Assembly (NCBI RefSeq): GCF_007859855.1
Contig: NZ_SJPK01000011.1
Location: 1-64,000 of the forward strand
DNA: 64,000 bases
From: Allorhodopirellula solitaria
GTDB taxonomy: Bacteria; Planctomycetota; Planctomycetia; Pirellulales; Pirellulaceae
Reading direction: 5' to 3'
Shown here: positions 29,142 through 38,349 of the stretch, in pieces
Position numbering within the stretch: position 1 is the stretch's first letter
Layout: the number at the start of each line of letters is the position of its first letter
Notes under the pieces: generated by a model
What the model saw: only the letters and a program-made list of their open reading frames with translations
What the model was told of the DNA's origin: nothing
The model's database searches: none
Position numbers and translations under genes: made by a program

Positions 29142-30443
29142 ATGCACTCACCGGATAGCGAATCGCCCCCACGAGCGAGGCGACACTGGTACGCCATCGC
29201 CACCTTGATTGTGGCGGGCGAAGCGATTTTTTTCTTGCCGTTCGTGATCGCGCGAGTATTCCGGCCGACCCTGTTGGAAGTCTTCGGGCTGAGTAATTGG
29301 CAGTTGGGCATGGCGTTTTCCGCCTACGGGATCACGGCGATGCTCTCGTATTTTCCCGGTGGTCCTTTGGCGGACCGCTTTGCCGCTCGCACGTTGATGT
29401 CGATTGCGCTGGCGAGCACAGCGGCGGGGGGATTGGTGATGGCGGCGATCCCTGACTTGAACACGTTCATTCTGCTGTACGCGTTTTGGGGCCTGACGAC
29501 GGTGTTGGTGTTTTGGGCAGCACTGATTCGCGCAACGCGAAGTTGGGGCGGTCAGGACATGCAGGGCCGCGCGTTCGGTTTTCTCGATGGCGGCCGTGGG
29601 TTGGTTGCCGCGATCATCGGCTCGCTCGCCGTTGCGATTTTCGCGGCACTCCTGCCTGCCGACCTGGAGACGTCGACGTTAGCGCAGCGTGGCGAAGCGT
29701 TCCGGCATGTTATCCTTTTGTTCACCGCGGTCACGTTCCTCACGGCGCTATTGGTCTGGTGTGTGCTGCCAGATGAAGAGACCACGACGGTGGTCACGAA
29801 TGATCAGTCCGCTTGGGAAGGCATTCGATATGTCGCTCGGCTGCCGACGGTGTGGCTGCAAGCGGCCATCATCGTGTGCGCGTATGTCGGTTACAAAGGC
29901 CTCGATGACGTGTCGTTGTACGCCAAGGAAGCGTTGGGATTCGATGAGGTATCGGCAGCCTATGCCAGTACGATATCGATGTGGGTTCGACCGCCTGCGG
30001 CGATCATCACCGGATGGATTGCCGATCGCTATCGGGTGACAAGTGTGACCTGTTGGGCGTTCATCGCGATGCTGCTAGGCAGTCTCGTGGCTGCCTCGGG
30101 GGTGATCCAGATGGGCATGACCGCGTTGTTTTTCGCTACGATTCTCACGACCAGCGCGGCGATCTTTGCTCTGCGTGGACTATATTTTTCGATCATGCGT
30201 GAGGGCAACATCCCGTTCGTGTATACCGGCAGTGCGGTGGGACTCGTCTCGGCGATCGGCTACACTCCTGAGGTATTCATGGGGCCGTTGATGGGATTTT
30301 TGCTGGACCGTAGTCCGGGGGCTATTGGCCATCAACAGGTTTTCGCAGTGATCGCAGTGTTCTCGTTGATCGGGTTGGCTGCCACGCTGTGGTACCAACG
30401 TTTGTCGGCACCAACGCTCACTCCTAAAACAGAAGGCTCTTGA
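29142..30443 (+). CDS. Major facilitator superfamily transporter
   Basis: This 433-residue protein has about twelve hydrophobic helices in two six-helix halves. The loop between helices 2 and 3 reads GGPLADRFAARTLM and that between 8 and 9 TGWIADRYRVTS, both the MFS GxxxDR signature. The N-terminal tail is cytoplasmic and charged. The overall pattern is like the nitrate/nitrite and organic-anion porter branches, but the substrate cannot be read from the sequence. The stop overlaps the region just before the methyltransferase ATG (8-bp gap), suggesting a two-gene operon. Confidence 0.88.
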   Translation: MHSPDSESPPRARRHWYAIATLIVAGEAIFFLPFVIARVFRPTLLEVFGLSNWQLGMAFSAYGITAMLSYFPGGPLADRFAARTLMSIALASTAAGGLVMAAIPDLNTFILLYAFWGLTTVLVFWAALIRATRSWGGQDMQGRAFGFLDGGRGLVAAIIGSLAVAIFAALLPADLETSTLAQRGEAFRHVILLFTAVTFLTALLVWCVLPDEETTTVVTNDQSAWEGIRYVARLPTVWLQAAIIVCAYVGYKGLDDVSLYAKEALGFDEVSAAYASTISMWVRPPAAIITGWIADRYRVTSVTCWAFIAMLLGSLVAASGVIQMGMTALFFATILTTSAAIFALRGLYFSIMREGNIPFVYTGSAVGLVSAIGYTPEVFMGPLMGFLLDRSPGAIGHQQVFAVIAVFSLIGLAATLWYQRLSAPTLTPKTEGS

Positions 30444-30451
30444 TCATCACG

Positions 30452-31234
30452 ATGAATCAACGCTATCGCATCCAGTTTCCGCGACACGATTCCCAGCATC
30501 TCGGCCAAGATGAAGCTAAGTTTCAGCTCACCGAGGGTGACCAACGAACGGAGCTGCGATTTCACGATTACGATCAGATATACGCGCGTCCGGGTCTGTA
30601 CGAACAGTTATTCTACGATCGTTTGAAGTGCGCTTCGCCGACCAAGGTCGGGCAGATATTGAAGCAGACGATCGACGCTGCTGATCAAACGTTCTCGGAG
30701 TTGCGTGTGCTCGATTTTGGAGCGGGAAATGGGATGATGGGCGAAGTGCTCAAGTCCTACGGCGTCTCCCGACTGATCGGAGCCGACCTGATTCCCGAGG
30801 CCCGTGACGCTGCTCTGCGGGACCGACCCCAAGTCTACGATGAGTACTATGTCGCGGACTTTACCAAGTTGAGTGACGAACTGAACACGGAGATCGATGA
30901 GTGGTCGATCGACTGTTTAACGTCAGTTGCGGCACTCGGCTTCGGCGACATTCCCCTGGACGCGTTCCTACCCGCCTTGCGGTTTGTGAAAACGGACGGT
31001 TGGGTCGCCTTCAACATTAAGGAAACCTTCCTCGACGATTCCGATCGGACGGGTTTCTCTCGGTTCATCCGCGAGCTGATCTTCTCCGAATATTTGAACG
31101 TCTGGCAGATCGAGAAATACCGGCATCGGCTCTCGATGGAAGGTGCCCCTTTGTTCTACTTTGCGGTCGTCGCTCAGAAGACCGCAGACATCCCGGCAGA
31201 GTTCCTTCGGGATCATCAATTGCTGTCGTCGTGA
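30452..31234 (+). CDS. SAM-dependent class I methyltransferase
   Basis: ATG 30452 is the first good start; an upstream TTG overlapping the transporter stop is less likely. The 260-residue protein contains motif I VLDFGAGNGMMGEV, the acidic residue ending strand 2 (LIGADLIPEA), an acidic loop (YVADFTKL) and a post-motif segment DGWVAFNIKETF. This fits small-molecule methyltransferases. It follows the MFS gene by 8 bp, which hints that the methylated and transported compounds are related, but this is only inference. Confidence 0.82.
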   Translation: MNQRYRIQFPRHDSQHLGQDEAKFQLTEGDQRTELRFHDYDQIYARPGLYEQLFYDRLKCASPTKVGQILKQTIDAADQTFSELRVLDFGAGNGMMGEVLKSYGVSRLIGADLIPEARDAALRDRPQVYDEYYVADFTKLSDELNTEIDEWSIDCLTSVAALGFGDIPLDAFLPALRFVKTDGWVAFNIKETFLDDSDRTGFSRFIRELIFSEYLNVWQIEKYRHRLSMEGAPLFYFAVVAQKTADIPAEFLRDHQLLSS

Positions 31235-31252
31235 TGAAACGAGTCCGGCCCT

Positions 31253-31537
31253 TCAGTCGACCAAGGAGTACAAACCGCCGCCGTTGCGGCGCAGTTTGCC
31301 TTGGTCGGCTAGCGCTCTCCAGAGTGCAGCGGGGTATTGGTCGGGTGGCCGAATGGCCGCGACTCCGGATTGATTGCCCGACGACATCGGACCGTAGCCG
31401 AGTCGCGACTCATCGTCCAAACGGGTGAGTTTGAGGCGTTTGCGAAAGGCCTTCATTGCCAGGCGCAGTTCCTCTTTGGAGAATTCCGGTTCGGCTGGTT
31501 CGGCGGGCGTTTCGTTGGATTCAGGCATGATCGACAT
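31253..31537 (-). CDS. Small conserved-looking hypothetical protein
   Basis: ATG 31537 (MSIMPESNETPAEPAEPEFS) gives 94 residues; in-frame sequence further upstream lacks protein character. The N-terminus is acidic and Pro-rich, the middle a basic helix (ELRLAMKAFRKRLKLTRLDD), and the end GVAAIRPPDQYPAALWRALADQGKL followed by GGGLYSLVD. This looks like a compact conserved planctomycete protein of unknown function, but no domain was recognised. It converges on the methyltransferase gene with an 18-bp gap. Confidence 0.6.
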   Translation of the reverse strand: MSIMPESNETPAEPAEPEFSKEELRLAMKAFRKRLKLTRLDDESRLGYGPMSSGNQSGVAAIRPPDQYPAALWRALADQGKLRRNGGGLYSLVD

Positions 31538-31695
31538 GGGGGATGGAGCACACGGAAGGAAGCTATGTCGCGTTGGACAGCATGTTTCGCTCGAGTATAG
31601 ACGTTCGTCGCCCAATTGGTTTGGCGCAGGAATTGCGTTAGAGGGTTTTGTAAAGAATAACTGCTTCATGACGCGTGCGCGAACAAACTGAATCG

Positions 31696-32613
31696 ATGGG
31701 ATTTTTAAAACAGACTTTCTCGGAGTTTTCAAAAAACAATTGCAGTACGCTGGCGGCGGCTTTGGCCTACTACACCGCGTTTGCGCTGCCGCCGCTGCTC
31801 TATCTGCTGCTCACCATTCTGACGCTGGGCATGTCGCTGATGTACGACAGTGATGCGGCCAAGTCCAAGGCGAAAGCAGTTTTAACGAATGAGGCGGCCG
31901 AGATGCTGGGCAATCAGGCGGCCACCGAGCAGATCTCGACCATCATGGAGAACGATGAGAAGTCGGGCGGTAAATGGTGGAAGACGCTGTTGAGCTTCGC
32001 AGGGATCGTCGTTGGGGCCACTGGGGTGGTGGCGGCTTTGCAGGCGGCGCTGAATCAGGTTTGGGAGGTTCAGCCCGATCCGGAGCGTGCGAGTTGGAAG
32101 AATTTGTTGGGCAAGCGAGTGCTCTCGTTCGGGATGATTCTGGGGCTCGGCTTTCTGCTGCTGGTCTCGCTCATCGTCTCCTCGGTGCTATCCGCATTGG
32201 GAGATCGCGTGGGTAGCATGATCGGGCTTTCAGAGACATTTGCGTGGGCCATCAACCTCTTCGTGCAAGCTGCCGTCATTTTCATTGTGTTCGCCTCGCT
32301 CTTCAAATTCATGCCCGATGCCGTTGTGAAGTGGCGGGATGTGATGGTGGGTGCATCGATCACGACTGTGCTGTTTTTGTTGGGGCGGTACGCGCTGCAC
32401 CTATACTTTTCCTACAGTTCCCCCGGTGCCCAGTTGGGCGCGGCTGCCGCGTCGCTCGCCGTGTTGCTGGTTTGGGTGTATTACACGGCGATGATCGTGT
32501 TGCTCGGCGCTGAAGCGACCCAGGTTTACGCAGTTCGCTACGGCGATGGTATCCAGCCTGAACGGCACGCCGTCCGTGTCGTCAAAGAAATCAAACGGAA
32601 CGGCGTATCATGA
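31696..32613 (+). CDS. YihY/BrkB family integral membrane protein
   Basis: ATG 31696 gives 305 residues. The N-terminal segment FSKNNCSTLAAALAYYTAFALPPLL is the YihY/BrkB hallmark. About six transmembrane helices follow, with the conserved KFMPDAVVKWRDVMVGASITTVLFLLGR and GAAASLAVLLVWVYYTAMIVLLGAE typical of the family's C-terminal half. A ~40-residue charged loop (DSDAAKSKAKAVLTNEAAEM) lies after helix 1. The family was once called ribonuclease BN by mistake; its real function is uncertain, perhaps transport. Confidence 0.92.
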   Translation: MGFLKQTFSEFSKNNCSTLAAALAYYTAFALPPLLYLLLTILTLGMSLMYDSDAAKSKAKAVLTNEAAEMLGNQAATEQISTIMENDEKSGGKWWKTLLSFAGIVVGATGVVAALQAALNQVWEVQPDPERASWKNLLGKRVLSFGMILGLGFLLLVSLIVSSVLSALGDRVGSMIGLSETFAWAINLFVQAAVIFIVFASLFKFMPDAVVKWRDVMVGASITTVLFLLGRYALHLYFSYSSPGAQLGAAAASLAVLLVWVYYTAMIVLLGAEATQVYAVRYGDGIQPERHAVRVVKEIKRNGVS

Positions 32614-33115
32614 AGTGACACCCAGACACCTACCCACAAAATCTGGTTCGTCGGATGAGCCTCCAAGATGCGAAATTTTCAAGCCATGAGCTCCGACGTC
32701 CAGTGAACCAAAAGGCCTCCACGGCAAGTACAAGCTCACCAAGGGATGCCCCCACCACTGGCGACCAGCTGATGCTGGAAATGACAGGCGACCGAATGAA
32801 ACCTTCCCACGCGAGCGTCCCCCTCAGAGCCTATTCAGTCCGCTAATTCCGGCAGCTGAGTTTTACGCGATTTCGGGATGAATGGCAAAAATACTCGGCA
32901 CAGGAGTACGCGCCTGGAAAATCCACCACATTTAGGAACGCGGAAAGAATAAGTGACGCATTTTAATTCACTCTCCCAAAGGGAGGGTGAAGTTCTCGAC
33001 ACTTATTCCTACCGCGTTTCGTAGCCGCGGTTGAGAAGCTGAGAACCGGCAAGCTCGACGCGGTTCGAAAGCAGACTGGATTCGCCCGACGATCGCCGCC
33101 ATCGATCAGGCTCGC
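32614..33115. other. Convergent intergenic region without a gene
   Basis: No protein-like frame is present in these ~500 bp between the convergent BrkB and thiG genes. The only structure noted is the hairpin at 32967-32991. Confidence 0.45.
32967..32991. terminator. Possible terminator hairpin between BrkB and thiG genes
   Basis: TTCACTCTCCC-AAA-GGGAGGGTGAA forms an 11-bp stem with one G-T pair and a 3-base loop. An A/T-rich stretch precedes it but no strong U-tract follows on either strand, so termination is plausible, not certain. Confidence 0.45.
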
Positions 33116-34009
33116 CTAGATGTCGGTGCCGTCCTGTTTGCTGCCGTAGGGGCGAGTGCTGATCACACCGTCACGGGGGCTGCTCGCGGTGCCGTAGAGT
33201 CGCCGGGGGATTCGTCCGGCGAGGGCCGCGTGCCGGCCAGCGATGACACCATGTTTCATCGCCGCCGCCATGCGGATCGGATCGCGGGCATGAGCGATTG
33301 CCGTGTTCAAGAGGACTCCATCGGCGCCGAGCTCCATTGCCACGGCGACGTCGCTGGCGGTACCGACCCCGGCATCGATAATCACCGGGTAGTCGGGGTC
33401 GTCTTGTTTGAGGTATTCCAAGATGATTTGCAGGTTGCCGGGATTGAGGATTCCTTGGCCGCTACCGATCGGGCTGCCCGCCGGCATGACGCTGGCCGCT
33501 CCCACGTTCTTAAGCCGCTGGGCCGTGACGGGGCAATCGCTGGTGTAGCAGAGTACGGAGAAGCCATCGGCAACGAGTTTCTCGCAGGCGAGAACCGTTT
33601 CGGTGGGATCGGGAAGCAACGTTTTGGAATCGCCGAGCACTTCGAGCTTGACCCAGTCCTGTCCCGGATTCTCGAGTGTTTTTAGGATCTCGCGGCCCAG
33701 TCGAGCGGCGCGAACGGCGTCGGTGGCGGTGTAGCATCCCGCCGTATTGGGCAGCAGGGTATACCGGGCGGGGTCGAGGAAATCGAGGATATTCTGGCCG
33801 GTTTTGTCGTAGAGCCGCTCGCGGCGGACTGCCACGGTCACGCACTGCGTCCCCGACGCGACCAGCGAATCACGCATCTGGTCCATCGTATCGTAGCGGC
33901 CGGTGCCGACGATCAAACGGCTTTGAAGAACATGTTTGCCAACCCGCAGCGGCGCATCGTTGGCGAACGGGTCGACGTGATTGGGAGTGGGGTCGGAGGC
34001 AGCGGGCAT
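33116..34009 (-). CDS. thiG: Thiazole synthase
   Basis: ThiG builds the thiazole phosphate half of thiamine from deoxyxylulose phosphate, dehydroglycine and ThiS-thiocarboxylate. Family features are [46 protein letters not shown] with the probable Schiff-base lysine 121, [18 protein letters not shown] (phosphate loop), and [20 protein letters not shown]. It is 297 residues, about 30-40 longer than E. coli ThiG because of extensions at both ends. No thiS, thiF or thiO/thiH neighbour is visible, so the pathway genes are scattered. Confidence 0.96.
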   Translation of the reverse strand: MPAASDPTPNHVDPFANDAPLRVGKHVLQSRLIVGTGRYDTMDQMRDSLVASGTQCVTVAVRRERLYDKTGQNILDFLDPARYTLLPNTAGCYTATDAVRAARLGREILKTLENPGQDWVKLEVLGDSKTLLPDPTETVLACEKLVADGFSVLCYTSDCPVTAQRLKNVGAASVMPAGSPIGSGQGILNPGNLQIILEYLKQDDPDYPVIIDAGVGTASDVAVAMELGADGVLLNTAIAHARDPIRMAAAMKHGVIAGRHAALAGRIPRRLYGTASSPRDGVISTRPYGSKQDGTDI

Positions 34010-34134
34010 CAGGCAGCTTGGAATACGAGTTTTTCTGGCTCATCCGACGGCAGCGTGCGTCGGATGAGCCGTTTTTCTTGTATTCTATCGCTCGATGAAG
34101 GAAATGGGGAGGCGTGCCCGGCCCACTGCGGACC

Positions 34135-34246
34135 GGCTGTCGATTCATTAAGCCGAGACGCATAAGCGGCCGGGTGGGCCGCGTTACCCGAGTCCTTACG
34201 GACCTCGGTTCACCATTGCGGAGTCAAGTCGATTTAATCGACAGCC
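34135..34246. repeat. 112-bp dispersed element with 11-bp terminal inverted repeats
   Basis: The ends are perfect inverted repeats (ggctgtcgatt and its complement). The body, aagccgagacgcataagcgg and following, matches 9485-9536, and the right end matches 9702-9748. It abuts the stop codon of the coiled-coil gene at 34250, so it may serve as its transcript end. Confidence 0.65.
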
Positions 34247-34249
34247 CGT

Positions 34250-35728
34250 TTAGGGAGCGAGGATATCGTTCCCTTGCTGCATCCCTTCACCGTTGTCGCG
34301 GAAGATCGACGGCAAGTTATTGGGGATCGATCCTGCGGCATCGGATGGTTCCGGAGCGAAGTCCTTTCCGCGGACGGCCGAGCCCAGTGGAGTGGTCAGC
34401 GAGTCGTCGATCGTTCGCAGGTACGCTTGCAGTTTCCAAGCGGGGATGACGGTAACACCGAGTTCCTTAGCCTGCGTCTTTGCCTTCGACAAGGCAACGA
34501 CTTCTCCGGTGTCGGCTTCACCGGTCGCTTCGGGTGGTTCGCCGAGGACGAGGAACCGCACGCTGCTATCGAACTCACCTTCGCTGCTGCCATCGGGCTG
34601 CAGGATCGAGGCGACTTCCGCACCCGCAGCGCGGACCATTGATGCCACAGAGTCCGTGTCAGGTCGTTCGTCGCCATCGAGGTCGATATTCCAACCCAGT
34701 GCGATCTTGACGCGGCGTCCTGGTGCCCAGAACGGCGAGTAGATTTGATCGCCCGCGATGATCGGGTAGCGGATTTCGGGGCGAGCAACGACACGTGCTT
34801 CGGCGCGATGTTGACCGAGAATCTTAGTGACCTGAATCGTGGCTTTTACCTTGGCATCCTGCAATCGCGTCTCATCGACATCGATGACCCCGAAGGTCAC
34901 GCCCGGACGGAGAGCATCGGCTGAGCCCAAATTGATGTTCACCACGTTGCCGTCTCGGACGACGTAGGCGATCTGTCCTTGAGTGCTCTCGAAGTTATCG
35001 CTACGCAGTTTCTGCAACTCGATCAGCTGGGTATTGATCGTCGAGAGCAGTGTGTCTTCGCGTTTCTGGAAGGTGGCCATTTCCGTTTGCAACTTCTTAC
35101 GCACGCCATTGAGCTCTTGCGACGTTCGCAGCAGGCTATCACGGTTCTCGGCACTAGCGATCTGCATCTGCTCACGATCTTCCGAGAATTTGGATTGCTC
35201 TTCCTCGAGTTTCTTGTTGGCTTTGTCCTTGTCGGTTTCGGCTTGAGCTTGGGCCTTGCGAGCGATTTCTACTTCCGCATCCGCTTGATTGCGAATTGAC
35301 GTCGCTTCCTCGCGGGCCTGGCTGTACTGCACGTTGCGTGAGCGGATGGCGTTGACGAGGTATTCAGGGAGAGCCGGATAGTTCTGGCTTTGCGGATCCA
35401 CTTCATCGCCGAAATACGACATGTTGCGAACGAACTCTTGCGAGATGGTGTCCATGTCCGCGTCCCCGGTGACGCTTGTGGCCAGCATCTCTCGCTGGGC
35501 ATCGGTTAGATTGCCTACGCCCAGCATCGATTTCATCATCGTCGCTTGACTCTGCATGTTTTGCAGTTCCCCTTGAGCGCTACTGAGCTGGCTCTTGGCG
35601 GCTTCCTCGGTCTGCGATGAGGTGCTGCCCCATTGGTAGAGGAAAAAGTTCAGGGCCAGGGAAAGGACCAGGAAGATCAGGCAAGCGATCAAGCTGCCAC
35701 GGATGACGGAATCGTCGCGTGCGGCCAT
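34250..35728 (-). CDS. Membrane-anchored coiled-coil protein with BRCT-like C-terminus
   Basis: The 492-residue protein has one N-terminal transmembrane helix (SLIACLIFLVLSLALNFFLY, ~12-31). A long helical, Glu/Gln/Lys-rich coiled coil follows at ~35-245. A beta-rich segment comes next (QIAYVVRDGNVVNINLGSAD, RPGVTFGVID). The region ~340-460 contains VKIALGWNIDLDGD, SMVRAAGAEV, VRFLVLGEPP and AKELGVTVIPAWKLQAYL, which together resemble the strand/helix order of a BRCT domain. The last ~40 residues are unstructured. The protein is probably exposed on the outer side of the inner membrane. No known function; similar membrane coiled-coil proteins occur in other Planctomycetes as far as I can judge. 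It lies downstream of and co-directional with the secreted unknown at 35901-37064. Confidence 0.7.
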   Translation of the reverse strand: MAARDDSVIRGSLIACLIFLVLSLALNFFLYQWGSTSSQTEEAAKSQLSSAQGELQNMQSQATMMKSMLGVGNLTDAQREMLATSVTGDADMDTISQEFVRNMSYFGDEVDPQSQNYPALPEYLVNAIRSRNVQYSQAREEATSIRNQADAEVEIARKAQAQAETDKDKANKKLEEEQSKFSEDREQMQIASAENRDSLLRTSQELNGVRKKLQTEMATFQKREDTLLSTINTQLIELQKLRSDNFESTQGQIAYVVRDGNVVNINLGSADALRPGVTFGVIDVDETRLQDAKVKATIQVTKILGQHRAEARVVARPEIRYPIIAGDQIYSPFWAPGRRVKIALGWNIDLDGDERPDTDSVASMVRAAGAEVASILQPDGSSEGEFDSSVRFLVLGEPPEATGEADTGEVVALSKAKTQAKELGVTVIPAWKLQAYLRTIDDSLTTPLGSAVRGKDFAPEPSDAAGSIPNNLPSIFRDNGEGMQQGNDILAP

Positions 35729-35900
35729 GATGAGGGTCGTGGATTAGGGGAAAGGAGCGGCAGTACAGGGCAATTGTATTCGCACAAAGCAGCAATCGCA
35801 CGCGCCGAAGGTGATTTTCGTTACGAATTAGGCGAGATAGGGGTTCGGATCGTGGCGATTGCGGCGGGGAATCCGGTAAGGCGGGCGGAGGCCGTCCGGT

Positions 35901-37064
35901 TCAGTCAAGCAATTCGCGTCGGATATTACGGACCCTGTCCTGAATCAGCAGCGGAAGTTTACTGCGGAGCAGATTGCGGCCATGGAACCAATCGACTGGC
36001 TCGTGGAGGACGAATCGCAGTTGCACGAGCGAGACGGCAGGATCACCGGGCAGGGGGGTGATCGTCACGTATCCGCCCATGCCCGCGTACGGAGAGGGTG
36101 GTCCGAGGACGCGCTTGCCGACCTCGGTCCGCTCGATGGCCCGCCACTGATTGGCCACCGAGTCCGGTTGGGGCGAGGGGTGGGCGAAGCGGGAGTCGAG
36201 CAGCCAGGTCAGAATAACGGGTGCGGATTCATCGTCGCTCGACCATACCGAGCGGCGGGCCCGCGCGACGCCACGCAAGACCACTTTTCCCAGTAGAGGT
36301 AGCTGCAGGTAGCCCAGTGTTTCCTGATCGCGGTCCAGTCTGACATCGAACTGCGACCGTTCCGCTGCGGTCAGCGAGCGGGTGCTTGTTATCTCAAAAG
36401 CATCCGCATTCTCTCGGTCGGCAAACTCAAAGGCTGCTTCCTCCGCTGAGGATTGTGTCTCGGAATCGGATTTGAAATCACTGAGCACTTCGGACTGCCG
36501 GATTTCGGCGATTGATTGGTGGACGACGAATTCGACATCGATGTAGTGGCCGATCCGTTTGCCCGCCTCGTTTTCGATGGAGTCGATTTGGACCGAGAGG
36601 GGAGCGACAACCGAGTTGCGGGTGAATCGAGTGGTCCCTTGAGGTCCAGCAATCTCGTCGAGTGCTTGACGAGCCGCCTCGGGGGCCGCCAGTTCCCCGG
36701 CAATCGAAACGAAGGTCGGTTCGGGCAGCGGGAAGGAGACGTCGTCGGTGAGCTGGATCCCGGTCGTGGTCATCTGTCTCAGTAGATCGTCGGTGGTGGA
36801 CGGTTCGTCCGCCGCGGCGACTGGAGTGGCCTCATCCGCTGTCGCTACCGAGGGCGGGCTATCTGTCTCCGGTGCAGGTGATTGTGCATGAAGTTGGGGG
36901 CCGAGACGCTCCACGCTCATGCAGAGGAACGTTAGTAGAACGCTAACGCAAAGCGTCCGGCAGCTCGCTCGGGATAGAATCGCCCAGCTACGCTTTGATC
37001 GAATCGCAGCAAAGGGAATCGCAGCAAAGGTATGGTTCATCGAGGTCTTGGGGATGGGAGGCAT
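35901..37064 (-). CDS. Secreted protein of unknown function
   Basis: ATG 37064 was chosen (a TTG at 37073 adds three residues; an ATG at 37040 shortens it). The protein (387 aa) has a long basic N-region and a hydrophobic core (TLCVSVLLTFLCMSV) consistent with a signal peptide. A Thr/Ala/Pro-rich linker follows, then a mixed alpha/beta body with repeated short strand patterns (HYIDVEFVVHQSIAEI, LPLLGKVVLRGVARA, GGYVTITPLPGDPAVSLVQL). No catalytic motif or known domain was recognised. It is 172 bp upstream of the coiled-coil gene on the same strand and could share its operon. Confidence 0.6.
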   Translation of the reverse strand: MPPIPKTSMNHTFAAIPFAAIRSKRSWAILSRASCRTLCVSVLLTFLCMSVERLGPQLHAQSPAPETDSPPSVATADEATPVAAADEPSTTDDLLRQMTTTGIQLTDDVSFPLPEPTFVSIAGELAAPEAARQALDEIAGPQGTTRFTRNSVVAPLSVQIDSIENEAGKRIGHYIDVEFVVHQSIAEIRQSEVLSDFKSDSETQSSAEEAAFEFADRENADAFEITSTRSLTAAERSQFDVRLDRDQETLGYLQLPLLGKVVLRGVARARRSVWSSDDESAPVILTWLLDSRFAHPSPQPDSVANQWRAIERTEVGKRVLGPPSPYAGMGGYVTITPLPGDPAVSLVQLRFVLHEPVDWFHGRNLLRSKLPLLIQDRVRNIRRELLD

Positions 37065-37073
37065 CGGATTCAA

Positions 37074-37413
37074 AGGGTCTCCAGTGACGCACGGCGCGGC
37101 CGCCCCGTCAAGCGAATCCTGCTTGGAAGTTCGATCGCTGTCAGAGATTGGGCCGCAGATTCGTCACGACCACGCTAGTCCTCAGGAACGCTACAGAGAA
37201 CCACGGCGCAGGTCATAACCGAGTGAATTGACAAACTTTCTACTGACAGGACAGCTTTCGTGACCGATATCTACTTGTGCATCGGTAAGCTTTCCGAGGT
37301 TTACCGAATCGGCAAATTGTACGACGTTGAGATTTGGATCTCCCCAGTGTCCAGACGCCAACGCACCGTGCAGTTGATAACTTCCTCTCAAATGAATCCA
37401 TGGAGACCTTACG
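37074..37413. other. Divergent promoter region upstream of Cys-rich gene
   Basis: These 340 bp between divergent genes contain TTGACA at 37228-37233, a perfect -35 box, but the sequence 16-18 bp further on (acagct) is a weak -10. GGAG at 37402-37405 is the ribosome binding site of the Cys-rich gene. Nothing else was recognised. Confidence 0.4.
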
Positions 37414-37932
37414 ATGCGTCGTATCCTAGTACCTGCTGTTTTGGCTATCGCGTTGCTCGCTGGAAATGCATCCAACGCGAGTGCCTTCGGCCACATGAAA
37501 TCGCTCTTCGGCGGTTGTGACTCGGGTTGTGACACTGCTTGCGAGCCAGTTTGTGGCTGTGAGCCCGTGTGCGAGCCTGTTTGTGGTTGCGAAACCATCA
37601 TCGAGCCAGCTTGCGGTTGTGAGCCAACTTGCTGCACCCCAAAGAAGGCTGGCTTGCTTCACAAGCTGTTCCACCACCACAAGAGCTCTTGCGACACTGG
37701 CTGTTGCGAAGTCGTTGAGCCTGTTTGCTGCGAACCCACCTGCGGCATTGAGCCTGCTTGTGGTTGCGAAGCCCCCTGCTGCGATTCGAAGCCTTGCCGT
37801 CCTTTCGGTGGCTTCTTCGCTCGCATGTTCGAAAAGAAGAGCTGCTGCGACAGCGCTTGTGAGTCCGTTTGCGAACCCACCTGCGGTTGCGAACCCACTT
37901 GCGGTATCGAAGCACCTTGCGGATGCCACTAA
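37414..37932 (+). CDS. Exported cysteine-rich repeat protein
   Basis: The 172-residue protein has a standard signal peptide (MRRILVPAVLAIALLAGNAS, cleavage near ASA-FG). The mature part of ~148 residues holds about 32 cysteines in repeats such as CEPVCGC, CEPTCGC and GIEPACGC, with two short basic inserts (KAGLLHKLFHHHK and FGGFFARMFEKK). This spacing is unlike metallothionein (no CxC-only clusters) and suggests a disulphide-crosslinked envelope protein; cysteine-rich proteins have long been linked to the proteinaceous wall of Pirellula-type bacteria. GGAG lies 8 nt before ATG, and a strong terminator follows, so it is probably monocistronic and well expressed. Confidence 0.8.
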   Translation: MRRILVPAVLAIALLAGNASNASAFGHMKSLFGGCDSGCDTACEPVCGCEPVCEPVCGCETIIEPACGCEPTCCTPKKAGLLHKLFHHHKSSCDTGCCEVVEPVCCEPTCGIEPACGCEAPCCDSKPCRPFGGFFARMFEKKSCCDSACESVCEPTCGCEPTCGIEAPCGCH

Positions 37933-38349
37933 GTTCGCAGTTGCGACCGAATTTTTCCGTCCATTGACCGATCTTGTCAGCTAACACATCGAGCCGGTGT
38001 TGTTGCGACAACGAGCGATGGATCGATTGATCAGGGACACCCCTGAAACGTTATCGAAACCCCGCGATCGGAACCAAAATTTCCGTTCGCGGGGTTTTTT
38101 CGTGTCAAGCTGTGACGATGCGTAGCCGAACTTCCCGTTAGGCAAACAATTGTGGCGGTGATGCGTACCTGTTAAGTTGGGTTGTCCCGGCGGGGTGTCG
38201 GGAGACGGGTGTATTCCCAGAATCTAGCGAAGAAAGTTCTTCGGTTTGAGAATCCCCGCCTGCCCGCCTCACCAGACTGTTCGATGGTTGAAGATCAATC
38301 ATGCGAGCGGCCCTCCCTTTCATTTCTTTCCTTGATGGTAAACCTTCCT
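37933..38349. other. Spacer with terminator, before Tat oxidoreductase
   Basis: About 415 bp without a convincing gene. It holds the terminator of the Cys-rich gene (38056-38100) and presumably the promoter and leader of the following oxidoreductase, which could not be located. Confidence 0.45.
38056..38100 (+). terminator. Rho-independent terminator after Cys-rich gene
   Basis: AACCCCGCGATCGGAA and TTCCGTTCGCGGGGTT form a long GC-rich stem with a short loop, followed by TTTTTT. It is a textbook intrinsic terminator ~125 bp beyond the stop codon. Confidence 0.85.

Noticed and set aside
37414-37932. Metallothionein
   Set aside because: The protein has a signal peptide and CEPxCGC spacing with many CC pairs, unlike cytoplasmic bacterial metallothioneins.
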